Shown here piece by piece: positions 1 through 16,521 of a stretch of 64,000 nt of DNA. The DNA is taken from the NCBI GenBank assembly GCA_033964015.1, contig CM066923.1, forward strand, positions 5,569,978-5,633,977, read 5' to 3'. Numbering within the stretch: the stretch's first letter is position 1; each line of letters opens with the position of its first letter. The notes beneath the pieces are model-generated. The model was not told where the DNA came from, ran no database searches, and saw nothing but the letters and a program-made list of their open reading frames with translations. The position numbers were made by a program, and so were the translations under genes. Source of the stretch: Scolanthus callimorphus (lineage: Eukaryota > Cnidaria > Anthozoa > Actiniaria > Edwardsiidae).

Positions 1-114
1 CCGTATGGATTGGAGAGTATAGTTGATTTGCTTTTTGTCTTTTACGCGTTCATCTGAAATCCGCTCTGATGGTGAAAATTGTCTTTCATTACAGGGGCTT
101 CCATTGTGAGAAGT

Positions 115-2757
115 ATGATAAGAAGTCGAATCGCTCAAAGATGGGCGTTAATATTTACTGCAGCATGTATTGCAACTCATATGAACTACCACTTGATGAA
201 ATCTAGCCACGGTAAGCTTACTTGAACGAAAACGCTACGTTGAAGATAATCCTGTTTTTTTTTTTGTAACAAAATGGTACGCTGAAGAAGGTATTTTAGG
301 ACCGTTGAGTATTTTTAGGGTGAGAATTTTTCTGACAGTTATATTTTTTAGGGTGGAAATTTGGGCTTCCCGACACGGTCATCCCTATAATAATAATAAT
401 AATAATAATAATAATCGATTACGCAAATCGGATTCCACTAGGTTGCTCTTCTTCCGTTGCGGGACCTACGGTTTAACGTCCTTATCCGAGAAGACGTGAA
501 GGTCTTACCATTTGCAGATGTTAGAGCAAAGGCAGCACCTTCTCCTCAATTATTTATAAACGACCCTGAGTGGTGGTCCGGCTAGGGTTTGAACTCCCAA
601 CCTCCCGAAAGCCCTGCAATCTACCTCTTCGCTAACCGGTCGGCTCCCCCTCCCCCGGGTTTAGGTCCCGTCTCTCACAAACTACACTAACCGGAACCCG
701 AGGGACGTCAAAGAACCACGAAGACCGTCGGAAGTTGCCCAACCTCTGTGTCACAGAACTCACTATACTAACTCACACTCTGGTTTCTATAGGAGGAGTT
801 ATCCAAAATGTAAAGCGCTTTTAGCCATGAGGATAAGCGCTATATAGGCACGGTTACTTTACTTACTTCTGACCTAAAACATACCTGGAAAAATAGAACC
901 CTTTTCTTACATACAAAGATACAAACATACTAAACTAATGTATATTTACAGAGTCTACATTTTCTCAATACCTTTCTAGAGGCATCTAAAGAACACTGCT
1001 TCAACCAGGAAGAAGATTCTGACGAACTCGTAGAACCCGTTTTTTCTGAAATAGGAAAATCGATAAGAGAAGAGGAGATACTAGGTTGTACAGTAAACAA
1101 AGATATCATATACAAGGGTGAGGTCAGAGTGGCGGGAAAACCTCTCAAAGAAAAAGGTAATGGTACAGTTTAATAGATCAAAGTCCTATCCAGCTCATCT
1201 CGCCTCATGGTGCGCAAAGGATTGCGGTAATGGTACAGTTTAATAGATCAAAGTCCTATCCAGCTCGTCTCGCCTCATGGTGCGCAAAGGATTGCGGTAA
1301 TGGTACAGTTTAATAGATCAAAGTCCTATCCAGCTCATCTCGCCTCATGGTGCGCAAAGGATTGTGGTAATGGTGCAGTTTAATAGATCAAAGTCCTATC
1401 CAGCTCATCTCGCCTCATGGTGCGCAAAGGATTGCGGTAATGGTACAGTTTAATAGATCAAAGTCCTATCCAGCTCGTCTCGCCTCATGGTGCGCAAAGG
1501 ATTGCGGTAATGGTACAGTTTAATAGATCAAAGTCCTATCCAGCTCATCTCGCCTCATGGTGCGCAAAGGATTGTGGTAATGGTGCAGTTTAATAGATCA
1601 AAGTCTTGTCGTTACTATGTCCAGCGATATACACCTCAATTGTATGCGCGCGTTGCACCCTGGTAGTCGTGTTACCATTCTCGTACCCAGCACAGCGGTC
1701 AAACGGCTAGTCTGATCGCGGGGGAGGCCAACCTCGTCCCAGGGTCTTCTCGGTCGTTTTTCAAAATGGCGGTTAGCTCAGAGAAGACCCTGGGGGAGGC
1801 TGAGTCGCATGACCGCTTCGAAACAAAGGAGAACCTCGTTCCCATGTCTTCAAACAGTGGTCATGTGACTCAGCCTCCCCCAGGGTCTTCTCTGAGGGAC
1901 GAGGTTGGGGAGGCTCTGGGGACATCCATTTGATGGCCTTCACTGATTGGCTGAGTTTGAAGTTTTAAATGTTGCAGAGTCTGATTTTGAAGTTTTAAAT
2001 GACGCAGAGTCTTGAAGTTGCAGTATTCTTATAGTTAAAGATTTAAAGTGTTTTCATTTTTGTTTCAGTGTTCTTGACTATCGGCCTTCCTACAGTAGAG
2101 AGAACCTACAAGAACGTGTCCGTATCATACCTCGAGGTCACCTTAAACTCTCTAATCAAAAAACTGAAACCACAGGAGATGGAACAAGTGCTTATCGTCA
2201 TCTTTCTAGCAGATCTCGACTCCAACGCAAGGGCACGAATACAAGCGAAGCTCGAAAGCCAGTTCAAGAAATACATCGAAAGGAATCTTATCCATGTGAT
2301 CGAAGCACCAAGTGACTTCTATCCACCCCTAACGGGTCTTGTCCCAACATTCAACGACAAATCCGAACGTATGTTCTGGCGTTCGAAACAGAACATGGAT
2401 TATGTGTTCCTTTTCGATTACTGCGAAGGGCTGTCTGAGTATTATTTGCAGTTAGAAGATGACGTCACCACAGAGCCTAAATTTTTAGACCGCATTAAGC
2501 ATTTCATCAAGATTCATGAGCATAAAAGCTGGACATACTTGCTATTCAGCGGTCAGGGTTTTATAGCCAAGTTGTTTCGTAACGAGCATCTTCGTTACAT
2601 GAGTAGACTATGGAGGACGTATTATTCGGACATTCCTTGCGATTGGATATTGATTAACTATAGGAAATGGCTTGGACATGAAGGAGGGTTGAGGTTTGGG
2701 TATGGCGAAGAAATATTTAAGCATATCGGGTACAAGTCCTCTTCTCTTGGGACATAA
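115..2757 (+). CDS. MGAT4-like N-acetylglucosaminyltransferase, 3 coding exons
   Basis: Coding exons are 115-211, 980-1156 and 2069-2757, joined by phase-1 introns; the sum is 963 nt (320 aa plus stop) with no frame break. A likely acceptor ends at 94, so the ATG at 115 follows a short 5' UTR. The first exon encodes a basic start (MIRSRIAQR) and a hydrophobic stretch consistent with a type II Golgi signal anchor. The last exon carries the glycosyltransferase-54 core: LTIGLPTVER near its start, RSKQNMDY, and the acidic LQLEDDV that resembles the metal/nucleotide-sugar site of the family. MGAT4 enzymes add a beta-1,4 GlcNAc branch to the alpha-1,3 mannose arm of N-glycans. The protein is shorter than vertebrate MGAT4A/B (about 530 aa) and lacks their C-terminal region, as many invertebrate copies do. 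Family assignment is firm; the exact linkage specificity is inferred. Intron 2 starts with a minisatellite. Confidence 0.8.
386..660 (-). repeat. tRNA-derived SINE with (TTA)n tail
   Basis: Read on the minus strand this begins near 660 and ends in a trinucleotide tail, seen on + as (TAA)n at 386-415. Pol III-like boxes are visible on the minus strand: an A-box-like TAGCGAAGAGGTAG at 634-621 and a B-box-like GAGTTCAAACCCTAG at 596-582, about 40 bp apart as in tRNA. The element lies in intron 1 of the MGAT4-like gene. I do not name the SINE family. Confidence 0.7.
1157..1608. repeat. 70-bp minisatellite that begins at a splice donor
   Basis: Six full 70-bp units and a partial seventh start at 1156/1157, 1226, 1296, 1366, 1436, 1506 and 1576. 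Each unit starts with the same GGTAATGG string that forms the donor of MGAT4-like exon 2, so the donor context is copied six extra times. Single-base variants (CATCT/CGTCT, ATTGCGG/ATTGTGG, TACAG/TGCAG) recur with a 210-bp period, so the array grew by copying blocks of three units. Confidence 0.95.
1780..1895. repeat. Foldback repeat in MGAT4-like intron 2
   Basis: The arm at 1780-1813 (GAGAAGACCCTGGGGGAGGC and on) is inverted at 1856-1895, forming a long GC-rich hairpin. Related GGTCTTCTC sequence also lies at 1741-1755. No target duplication was found. Confidence 0.75.
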
Positions 2758-3535
2758 ATAGAAACACGTGATTGCGCTACCCTGCGAGCAGTGGTTTCCT
2801 CCTCTCTTAGGCCGACGGCGAGTGAAGGAGAGAAACCACTGCGAGCAAGCGTTTAGCGCCGTCCTCAAACTTGGATTAATAAATTAACTCAAAAGCAGTA
2901 AAGCCGGTTTGAATCCCGTTCGACACTGGTATGTGATGACATATTCAATAAACAGTTTAAACAGCCATGAATCCAAAGAAGTCATGAAAAAGCAAACTCG
3001 CAAAGAATTAAACCTGAAAACACGAAACGGCATAATAAATTTCTACAAGCAATAGTAATAGTAAGCTTAGCTTAGCTTATCTTGACGTAACTGGTATGCG
3101 TCTCTCCTACACTTTGTGTCTTCATGTAGAATATACAATATAAACATTTTCTGTGCGGTTGAACGAAGTGAAAAAGCACAGAATAGTAAGCTTATCTGTA
3201 TGTTTTGGAGGAAACTGCTCGCAGGGTTGTGATGCACTAGCAACGACACAGGGAACCCATCAAACGTTCCCCTGCATACCCTGATTTCTGCTGCTCCATT
3301 TAGCGCTATGACAAGAGAAAACTATCAGAAAATGTACTGTCACAATATTGAACAAATATTGACTCACAGGCCATGTGGGCGAAAGGAATAATTGTTTTAG
3401 TCAAGTCACACTAGTAGGTCAATTTGTAAAACCAAAAACTCAGACACGCAAATACACGTTCCTCCCATATTCTCAGTTTTCTCTCTAAAGAACGATACAA
3501 AATGAATTGGTAAACTGGTAGTTCCACTCATTATA
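2758..3535. other. Intergenic, no gene seen
   Basis: A possible polyadenylation signal AATAAA lies at about 2877, 120 bp after the MGAT4-like stop. 2785-2850 is a small inverted repeat (TGCGAGCAGTGGTTT / AAACCACTGCGAGCA). The remainder to the transposon at 3536 is AT-rich and shows no coding signal. Confidence 0.6.
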
Positions 3536-4715
3536 CAGGGCCCGTGGTTTGATGCGGGATTTTCTTGGAAATTATGCGCGATTTTTTCGGAAATTATGCG
3601 TTAAAAATACGAAATTATGCGCTAAAAATACGAAATTATGCGCTAAAAATACGAAATTATGCGGGATTGCGCAATATTTTTTCTTAGTGCCGCAACATGT
3701 ATTTTGCCTTTTTCAGCAGTCTGAGTTCCAATCGCTTCGCTTTACTAACGTAATGACGCTACGTTTTCTTTCAGATAGACGTGTGTTTTCGCTTTTAATA
3801 AAGCTTATTACTTTCTTACAAAAAAGCGTTACCAACTAACTTTAGCTACTGGGTAGTAACGATTAGTACTCGGTCTTCTTTCGTTTACTTAAGGGCACAC
3901 TTTTTTCATGCCACAAGGATCGTACCGTACCAACGCACTTAAACCGTGAAATGAACTGAAACTGAACGGTCACGAGAGCTACACGCAGACTTTCGGAGCT
4001 ATCGCTACGATCTCTCGTGATCACAAAAACATCGTCGCGCTTGTCTCCCGTCGTTCTGTGCGTAATTCTCAAAATTCATGGAGGAAAATTTCACTATCGT
4101 CGGAATGTAAGAGCTTTTATAAAACCGGAAACGTGCCACGTTTTTGTCGTGTCGTGGGCTTAAGCATTCCATTCTGTCAGGGTTTTTTTTTGTTATCAAG
4201 GGAGCTGTTCGTGTGCCTGTATTTCGCGCTGTTGTCTGTGAAATGAAATCGTTTTCTGTAACAACAACAAAGATCCATGAAAAAGCGTAATGTGATGTGA
4301 TCAATGTGAACTGCATTGAATCGACCGTATTTGTCGCGGCTAGCGTCCTCTTCCGCCTTGATTTTACTAGATAAAATATCCAAAGCACAAACATGCTGGA
4401 AATATTAGTTAGTTGGCCAATTAGGCACGTTTTATTGCTTGTCGGCATTAGTTCCCAGCACGACGCAATTAGCGTAGAACGCCCTGTTGTTGTCATTTCT
4501 ATCGAGTTGTTTTGACGTTGGACAGACGATTTCAGAAGAAATGCGAAAAAATAGAAAAGAAAATTAGAAATTCACCAAGTAATGATGCCATTTTAATGAT
4601 TTTCACAAAATTTGGGGAAATTATGCGCGATTATGCGGGATTTGGCGGATTATGCGCATTATGCGGAGAGCCAAATTATGCGTTTCCACACCAGCGCATC
4701 AAACCACGGGCCCTG
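3536..4715. mobile_element. 1.18-kb non-autonomous DNA transposon, 6-bp target duplication
   Basis: The ends are a perfect 21-bp terminal inverted repeat starting CAGGGCCCGTGGTTTGATGC (left at 3536, inverted at the right end 4695-4715). The hexamer ATTATA flanks both ends (3530-3535 and 4716-4721), a target-site duplication. Both subterminal regions carry about five copies of ATTATGCG in the same orientation; on the left these form a 21-bp tandem repeat at 3590-3660. CAG-type ends with subterminal motif clusters suggest a hAT-like element, but 6 bp is shorter than the usual 8-bp hAT duplication. No transposase was recognised inside. Confidence 0.85.
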
Positions 4716-5074
4716 ATTATAGTAGACCTTGTATGTATTCCTACCCTGGCTCGTATTTCGAGCGCGATTCTTCTGAATGGGATTTCAGAGGGATTGTTTG
4801 TCTCGTGATCTATTTTTAGAATCTGTGCGCAGCGCTATTCAGACCATCCGTCTATTTTTTCGTATTTTTGTTTGTTTGTTTTCGTTACCAAACAGAGCGG
4901 GGATTCGTACCTACACGCCTGTTGTTGTCGTGTAGATAGCAGCTTTATACAAAATTAAGAGTACAATGCCTTCTGTTTTTAGTTACGATGCTAATGTGTC
5001 TCCCAGTTAGCATTTAATTAATTATGTGACATTCCCACTCAGGTTAAAACATCTTGACTCTACAGAATCTAACC

Positions 5075-11736
<6,662 letters not shown>

Positions 11737-12121
11737 AGAGCAGCCGCCATTTTGACAGCATAGCGACATACCAAGTCGGAGAAAGCATCCATTTCCATCG
11801 GCTGATTTAGAGAATATAGAGCATTGTTCTTGATTGAATTTGGCAAATCAAATCTGAAACTTTGTTTTTAGATGTTTATTAAGAGATTTCTACACATAAT
11901 TAGTCTTCTAGTATCAAAACAAAACAATAACAAAGGAGTGGCTGACAAGGGCTCTTTAAGTTAAGGCATATTACGGGACCTAAAGTCGCGTTAAAGGGAG
12001 ATGGTCACGGAAAAAAAACAAGAAAATAATTATTGCGGCTCGCAATTTTAAAAAGTTCTCGTGTCTCTCCCAACATCACGCGTGCTCTATTGCGCCGATA
12101 AAGTCATAGAAAGTTGTGCTG

Positions 12122-12425
12122 ACTCTAATGGGGGGGGACTCCAATATTTTTGGGGCGGGGGGTGCTCGTCGTAGTGCCTTTGAGGGGTAAAATTTGAAAA
12201 CTTTAAATTTTTTAAAGATGGGTACCAGTATAGGGGTCCGTTCTAGCAAATCACGCTTGTCTGAAGCCTGAATTCAGACGTATTTTCGCTCTCAAAAATA
12301 CAAGAGAAATTACGAGGGAAAAATCGTCTTGTTGGTACCTTTTGGGGGTAAAATAGAAGTTCCCGACGAGCACCCCCGCCCCAAAAACATGGGAGAACCC
12401 CCCCCCCCCCCATCCCCCCGGGAAA
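12122..12425. mobile_element. MITE of the GACGAGCACCCCCGCCC family
   Basis: Inverted arms run from the G tract and GACTCCAATATTTTTGGGGC at about 12129 to GGGTGCTCGTCG, matched by CCCGACGAGCACCCCCGCCC at about 12362 and a C tract at 12398-12420. The arms contain GGTA(C/T)CTTTT(G/A)GGGG-type units. Related copies lie at 31270-31575 and 34682-35087. Confidence 0.7.
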
Positions 12426-13960
12426 AAATAACATTCTGTCTGTGGAAACGGACGGGTATAAGCCAGTTCCAATGTTTACATTTTGAATCCAGCAGAGTTA
12501 AAATTAATTATTGCTGAATATTAAAATCGGGCGTTTTCAATCCACAGTAAATGTATGAGCTAATTGGAGCTTCAGTGCTCCCAACTTTTGGCGCGATTTT
12601 GAAAGCTGGATTTTTCCTTGAAAGTGAAAAAAACCCGGCCTCAAAGTATTTCAATATTGTTCTCGAGAACATCATTTTTTTTTATCTAAAGGATTTTAAA
12701 AAAGAAAAAGAAGAAATGTGTTGACCTCAAGGTTGAACTCCGCGGACGTCTGGGGCCCGAGTAGCATGCTACGAGGGACACAAATCAACTATATGCCCGA
12801 CAAAAATCATGTTATTATCATTATTATCACTACACAAGGCCAAATAATACAAGCATGATAGTGTTCGTCCAGCCTAATTGAATACTGCAAGCTTAGATAA
12901 AGGCAAAAAAATCGTATCGTTCACAATTATTTCGCCCGTTGAGATACAAACTTAGGTTAATACATGAAACAAAAAGAATCACAACTTTTAAAAGCACAAA
13001 AAAATCTACTCTGCTAGCAGGGTAATAAGAATCCCAAAAGGGAATACAAATGAAAACATGGCAAATGTTTTTTAACTGCTTTTTTGTAGGCTTAGTTACT
13101 TCTATTCAGCTCTCGCCATCCCTCCCGTCCTCGAAACGAAAGCACACCAAAAAAAAAAAAAAACAGATAAATTCAACCAATATCTCCGGAGCCCTCCATT
13201 TTTCGTCGGTGTTCTGTCCGTGGTTGTCGAATTAAGTACTGTTTCACTTGTTTCCCAGACTGATAGCGAGTTTATGTTTCGGTTCCACAATATTTTCTTT
13301 TTCTAGTAAACAACTTGTTCGCCTTCGCTTCGAACATGAGACTAAGCTTGTTGTTGTTGAGGTTTCTGCTCACCGGTGTGATTTGGCGATGAATCGCTTC
13401 TTAATTCCTGTCAGAGTACCGCGCGTAGTGATAATAATGAGTCATAACCACTACTAAGATTCCAAAAAATATTTTATAACCTTCGGCGTGACAACAGAGT
13501 GCGGCAACTGGCAGATTCTCGGCACTTTAAAACACGAGTCTCGTAGTAAGAGTAATTTCAAGCCGCGAACTGAAACCGTTGACGGGATACGATTCATTGG
13601 CAAAGACATTAGCATCACAACAACAATGTTCGATGAGTAAGTCGTGATTTTCGGCTTTAGGGAAGATATAAGTCCAGTGAACAGTTAACTTGCGAGACAG
13701 TGAACTGAGTGAACCTGAAGTTTGCCGGCGAAGTTTGGGAGATTCGTATCTCACGTTCATGAGCATTCACATCGGAGATCTCACGGTCATGAGAGCATAC
13801 ACATCGGTCGAATATTGTTCGAATTCGTACATAGTCAACTTAAGATTAATTTTAAGCCGTTCAAAACACAGTGAACTTGTGAGAGATTATGAGACAGAGA
13901 ACCTGCGCTGGGACGTTTGACACATATAAATCAGTTTTTCCTGAGTGATTACGTCACGAA

Positions 13961-14155
13961 GTCCCCGTGGCGCAGTTGGTAAGCGCGTGACTCGGGCAAT
14001 CTTTTAAAGTTAAGCACGATCCGGCAGGGTTAGTATTTGGATGGGTGACCGACGGCAAAGTGGATGGGGGAGCGAAAGATAAGCGAATGTTGCGAGGGAG
14101 GGGTAGGTAAAATGAACACATAACTAAACAAATAATCAATTATGCTAATTATGCT
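13961..14155 (+). repeat. Chimeric SINE with tRNA-like head and 5S rRNA-like body
   Basis: The head GTCCCCGTGGCGCAGTTGG at 13961 looks like a tRNA 5' end with an A box (TGGCGCAGTTGG, 13968-13979). The tRNA B box is absent; instead 14008-14050 resembles the internal promoter of 5S rRNA (AAGTTAAGCA, then GGGTTAGTATTTGGATGGG and TGACCG). It is not an intact tRNA or 5S gene. The 3' boundary is uncertain. Confidence 0.65.
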
Positions 14156-14383
14156 AATGTAAAAAGTTTACACCGGAGTGAGTGACATCGGGTCCCCACT
14201 ACAACTCGGGGTTACCATAGTAACCCACGAGTTAAAAATGTGCAAATCTGGCGAAACAGTGATATTTTCAGTTTTAAAGTTTTTGCTAAAGTTTTATTTA
14301 CTTCTAGTGAAAACACTGTTTCACTGTGTAGCTCCACTTTAGAAATAGCAACTTCTTGAAAGAACATCCAAGAAGGAATATTA

Positions 14384-14470
14384 ATAATAATAAAATAATA
14401 ATAATAATAATTTATTGAGCATTATACAAAGTCTCAATGCTTTACAATTATATCTCAAAGAAAGAAAATA
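14384..14470. repeat. (TAA)n tract with short dispersed repeat
   Basis: An imperfect (TAA)n run at 14384-14412 leads into TTTATTGAGCATTATACAAA and GTCTCAATGCTTTACAATT. The sequence resembles a SINE-like tail, but no promoter boxes could be defined. Confidence 0.5.
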
Positions 14471-14749
14471 AATCTTAAAACTAAACAATCAATAGCACAT
14501 ATTGATCGAATGTCTGGGGTATATCGATGTTGTACGGAGTTACAAGGTTGTAGTGGTCGAAAAGCTGTTTCTTAAACTGAGGAAGTGATCGACGGATATT
14601 CCTCAGGTGTGGGGGCGAGATGTTCCAGGGGCCCCAACAGTATAAAACTGTTCTGGAAGGTTACAGTATTGGCCCTAGGTACATTTAAAGTTAGTTATTC
14701 CTTCCCCTGGACGGGTATGTTCGCCTAGTTGATCTAGTAGCCATACAGA

Positions 14750-14916
14750 TCAGGGGCGGATACAGTAATTTCAGAGGGGGGGGGGGGGGGGGGGGCGAAA
14801 ATATAGCGACCATCAATTGCAAATTCCTTCAGCAAATAAAGTAAATGCATGGGAAAATCTCCCGAGAAAGGGGGGGGGGACGGCCCCCTCGCCCTCCCTC
14901 CTAAATCCACCCCTGC
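14750..14916. mobile_element. Short hAT-like MITE, CAGGGGCGGAT ends
   Basis: The left end CAGGGGCGGATACAG lies at about 14751 and the inverted right end CTAAATCCACCCCTG ends at about 14915. CAGAT flanks both sides. The interior holds G tracts at 14777-14795 and 14869-14879. Similar ends occur at 34252, 40320 and 60044. Confidence 0.6.
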
Positions 14917-16521
14917 AGATAGAAATATTGGAATCGGATGACAATGGTTTTAAAAAAAGCCTGACTGACATTTATTATGTCAGTCGTGTCGTGGCATCAG
15001 GCTGCGTTTTCTACACGTTCCAATCTTGGGTCTTTTTTTAGTCAACCAATCAGAATGCAAGTCGTATTTACTTCGTCCCCTGATTGGCCGGCTGTTGAAT
15101 GGGTTTCGTTTCTGATTGGCTAAATTTTGCGTTTAGTTTTCGACACTTCTCTGAAATCCGCTGACTAAAGAAACTGTTCCAACAGACGAAAACGCTGCTT
15201 CTATTATTTGCTCTGTCTATTTTGTTCGTCTCTATCAAGGCGAAGATAGCCCAAGTAACGTTTCACAGCGAAGGGCGAAGAAACAGCCCTGAGAATTCAT
15301 GAAATTTTAATGTTATGTTCACGGAAAGCAAAATATTTTCCTCGCACGAACGAAACACATTTAGTATTTCTAGTTTTACGGGAAAACTAGGTGGTCTGCT
15401 TCGGCGGGGACGTAAACATGGACAACAACAACCAAAGGTTGAGATTTATGTTAAAACGCCGTGGAGAAATGGTGTTTTGCTGACGTTTCGAGAGAAACAC
15501 ATTTAGGTTTTACAAAATCACGGGCCTGAACCTTGATTAATTTATAACATTTCACCATGAAACTTGGCAAATTTACCAACTTCAACTTGCTTTTTTCAGT
15601 GATGTGAATGGATTTTCGCTACCGATCATTTAATGGTATTTTATGAAATACCGACAAATATTTAATGATAAATTAATTATTTGTATACAATAAGCCTTTT
15701 AACCAAATTATCATAATTATTACAAACTCAACACAAACTACGCTTGCCAATGCTAGTATCTGATTGGGCAATCTGTAACATTTAAAGGACATTTAATGGC
15801 CTACCTGCATTCTGACTGCCTGTATTTCCTATGCCATGACTTTAAGAGTACTTCCCGCTGTTATTTAAGGCTGCGTCACTGTTTCAACTCTGTAGATGTC
15901 GTGCCGTTTTTGAACTTGGACAGGTACCTGCGCGCGCACAGTTTCCAGATGCTTCAGATCTAATGAATAAATTATATTTTTTGTGTATTTTTGGCACGGT
16001 AGTGGAAGGGGTGACCGCAAAGAAAACTAGGTACGAAAAGGCATATCAATACTACGGATCTTACCGAACTGTCGCGGTGTGTTTAAACCGCGCCCAGCCG
16101 CCCACAAACATTTACAAGTTTGCGTACATTCCGTTTGCTCATGAGAATGTGAGTTTCAAAGGTCCGCCGATTTCACTGGATTTTCTTGGAACCCTGTAAA
16201 AGCATCAAAGAAACAGCGCCAAATGAACTTATCAAGGCTTAAATTAGCTGGAAATCCAAAACAATCATTCCTCTTAAGTACAAATTACTAAGATTGTTGC
16301 CTAAAATATGTGTTGTTTATGTTTTTTCATTCAAGGCAAATTCCCGCCAAAAAACGACAGCAGACAGAAACGTTACACAATCTAGACAAAACACGGACGA
16401 ATTTAGGCGGAGTTGCAGACGTTTGTGGGTGTGGTAGCGGCGACATCCGTAATATCCGTAATATCATTCGTATTGGAGTATCAAGTACCCCTCAATAAAA
16501 AAAGATTAACAACTTACTCAC

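Larger units (their letters stand above)
11737..16521. other. Gap between gene A and the NIT2-like exons: repeats only
   Basis: No coding exon was recognised. It holds the putative gene A 3' UTR (11782-11935, partly duplicated at 18450), an inverted copy of the 27.37-27.46-kb repeat (12030-12118), a GACGAGCACCCCCG-type MITE (12122-12425), a tRNA/5S SINE (13961-14155), a (TAA)n-tailed repeat (14384-14460) and a CAGGGGCGGAT-type element (14750-14916). The terminal NIT2 exon should lie here but was not found. Confidence 0.55.

Noticed and set aside
1157..1608. Possible CRISPR-like array
   Set aside because: The units are head-to-tail 70-bp copies without unique spacers, in a eukaryotic intron; it is a minisatellite.
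4005..4496. 163-codon open frame on the minus strand
   Set aside because: It lies inside the 3.5-4.7 kb non-autonomous transposon, has no recognisable domain, and overlaps other frames of equal quality.
13961..14060. tRNA or 5S rRNA gene
   Set aside because: Only the A-box part fits tRNA and only the internal promoter part fits 5S; neither molecule is complete, so it is called a SINE.
15963..16199. 78-codon frame with a hydrophobic start
   Set aside because: It looks slightly like a signal peptide, but there is no homology, no acceptor/donor logic and no similarity to neighbours; it is left out as unsupported.
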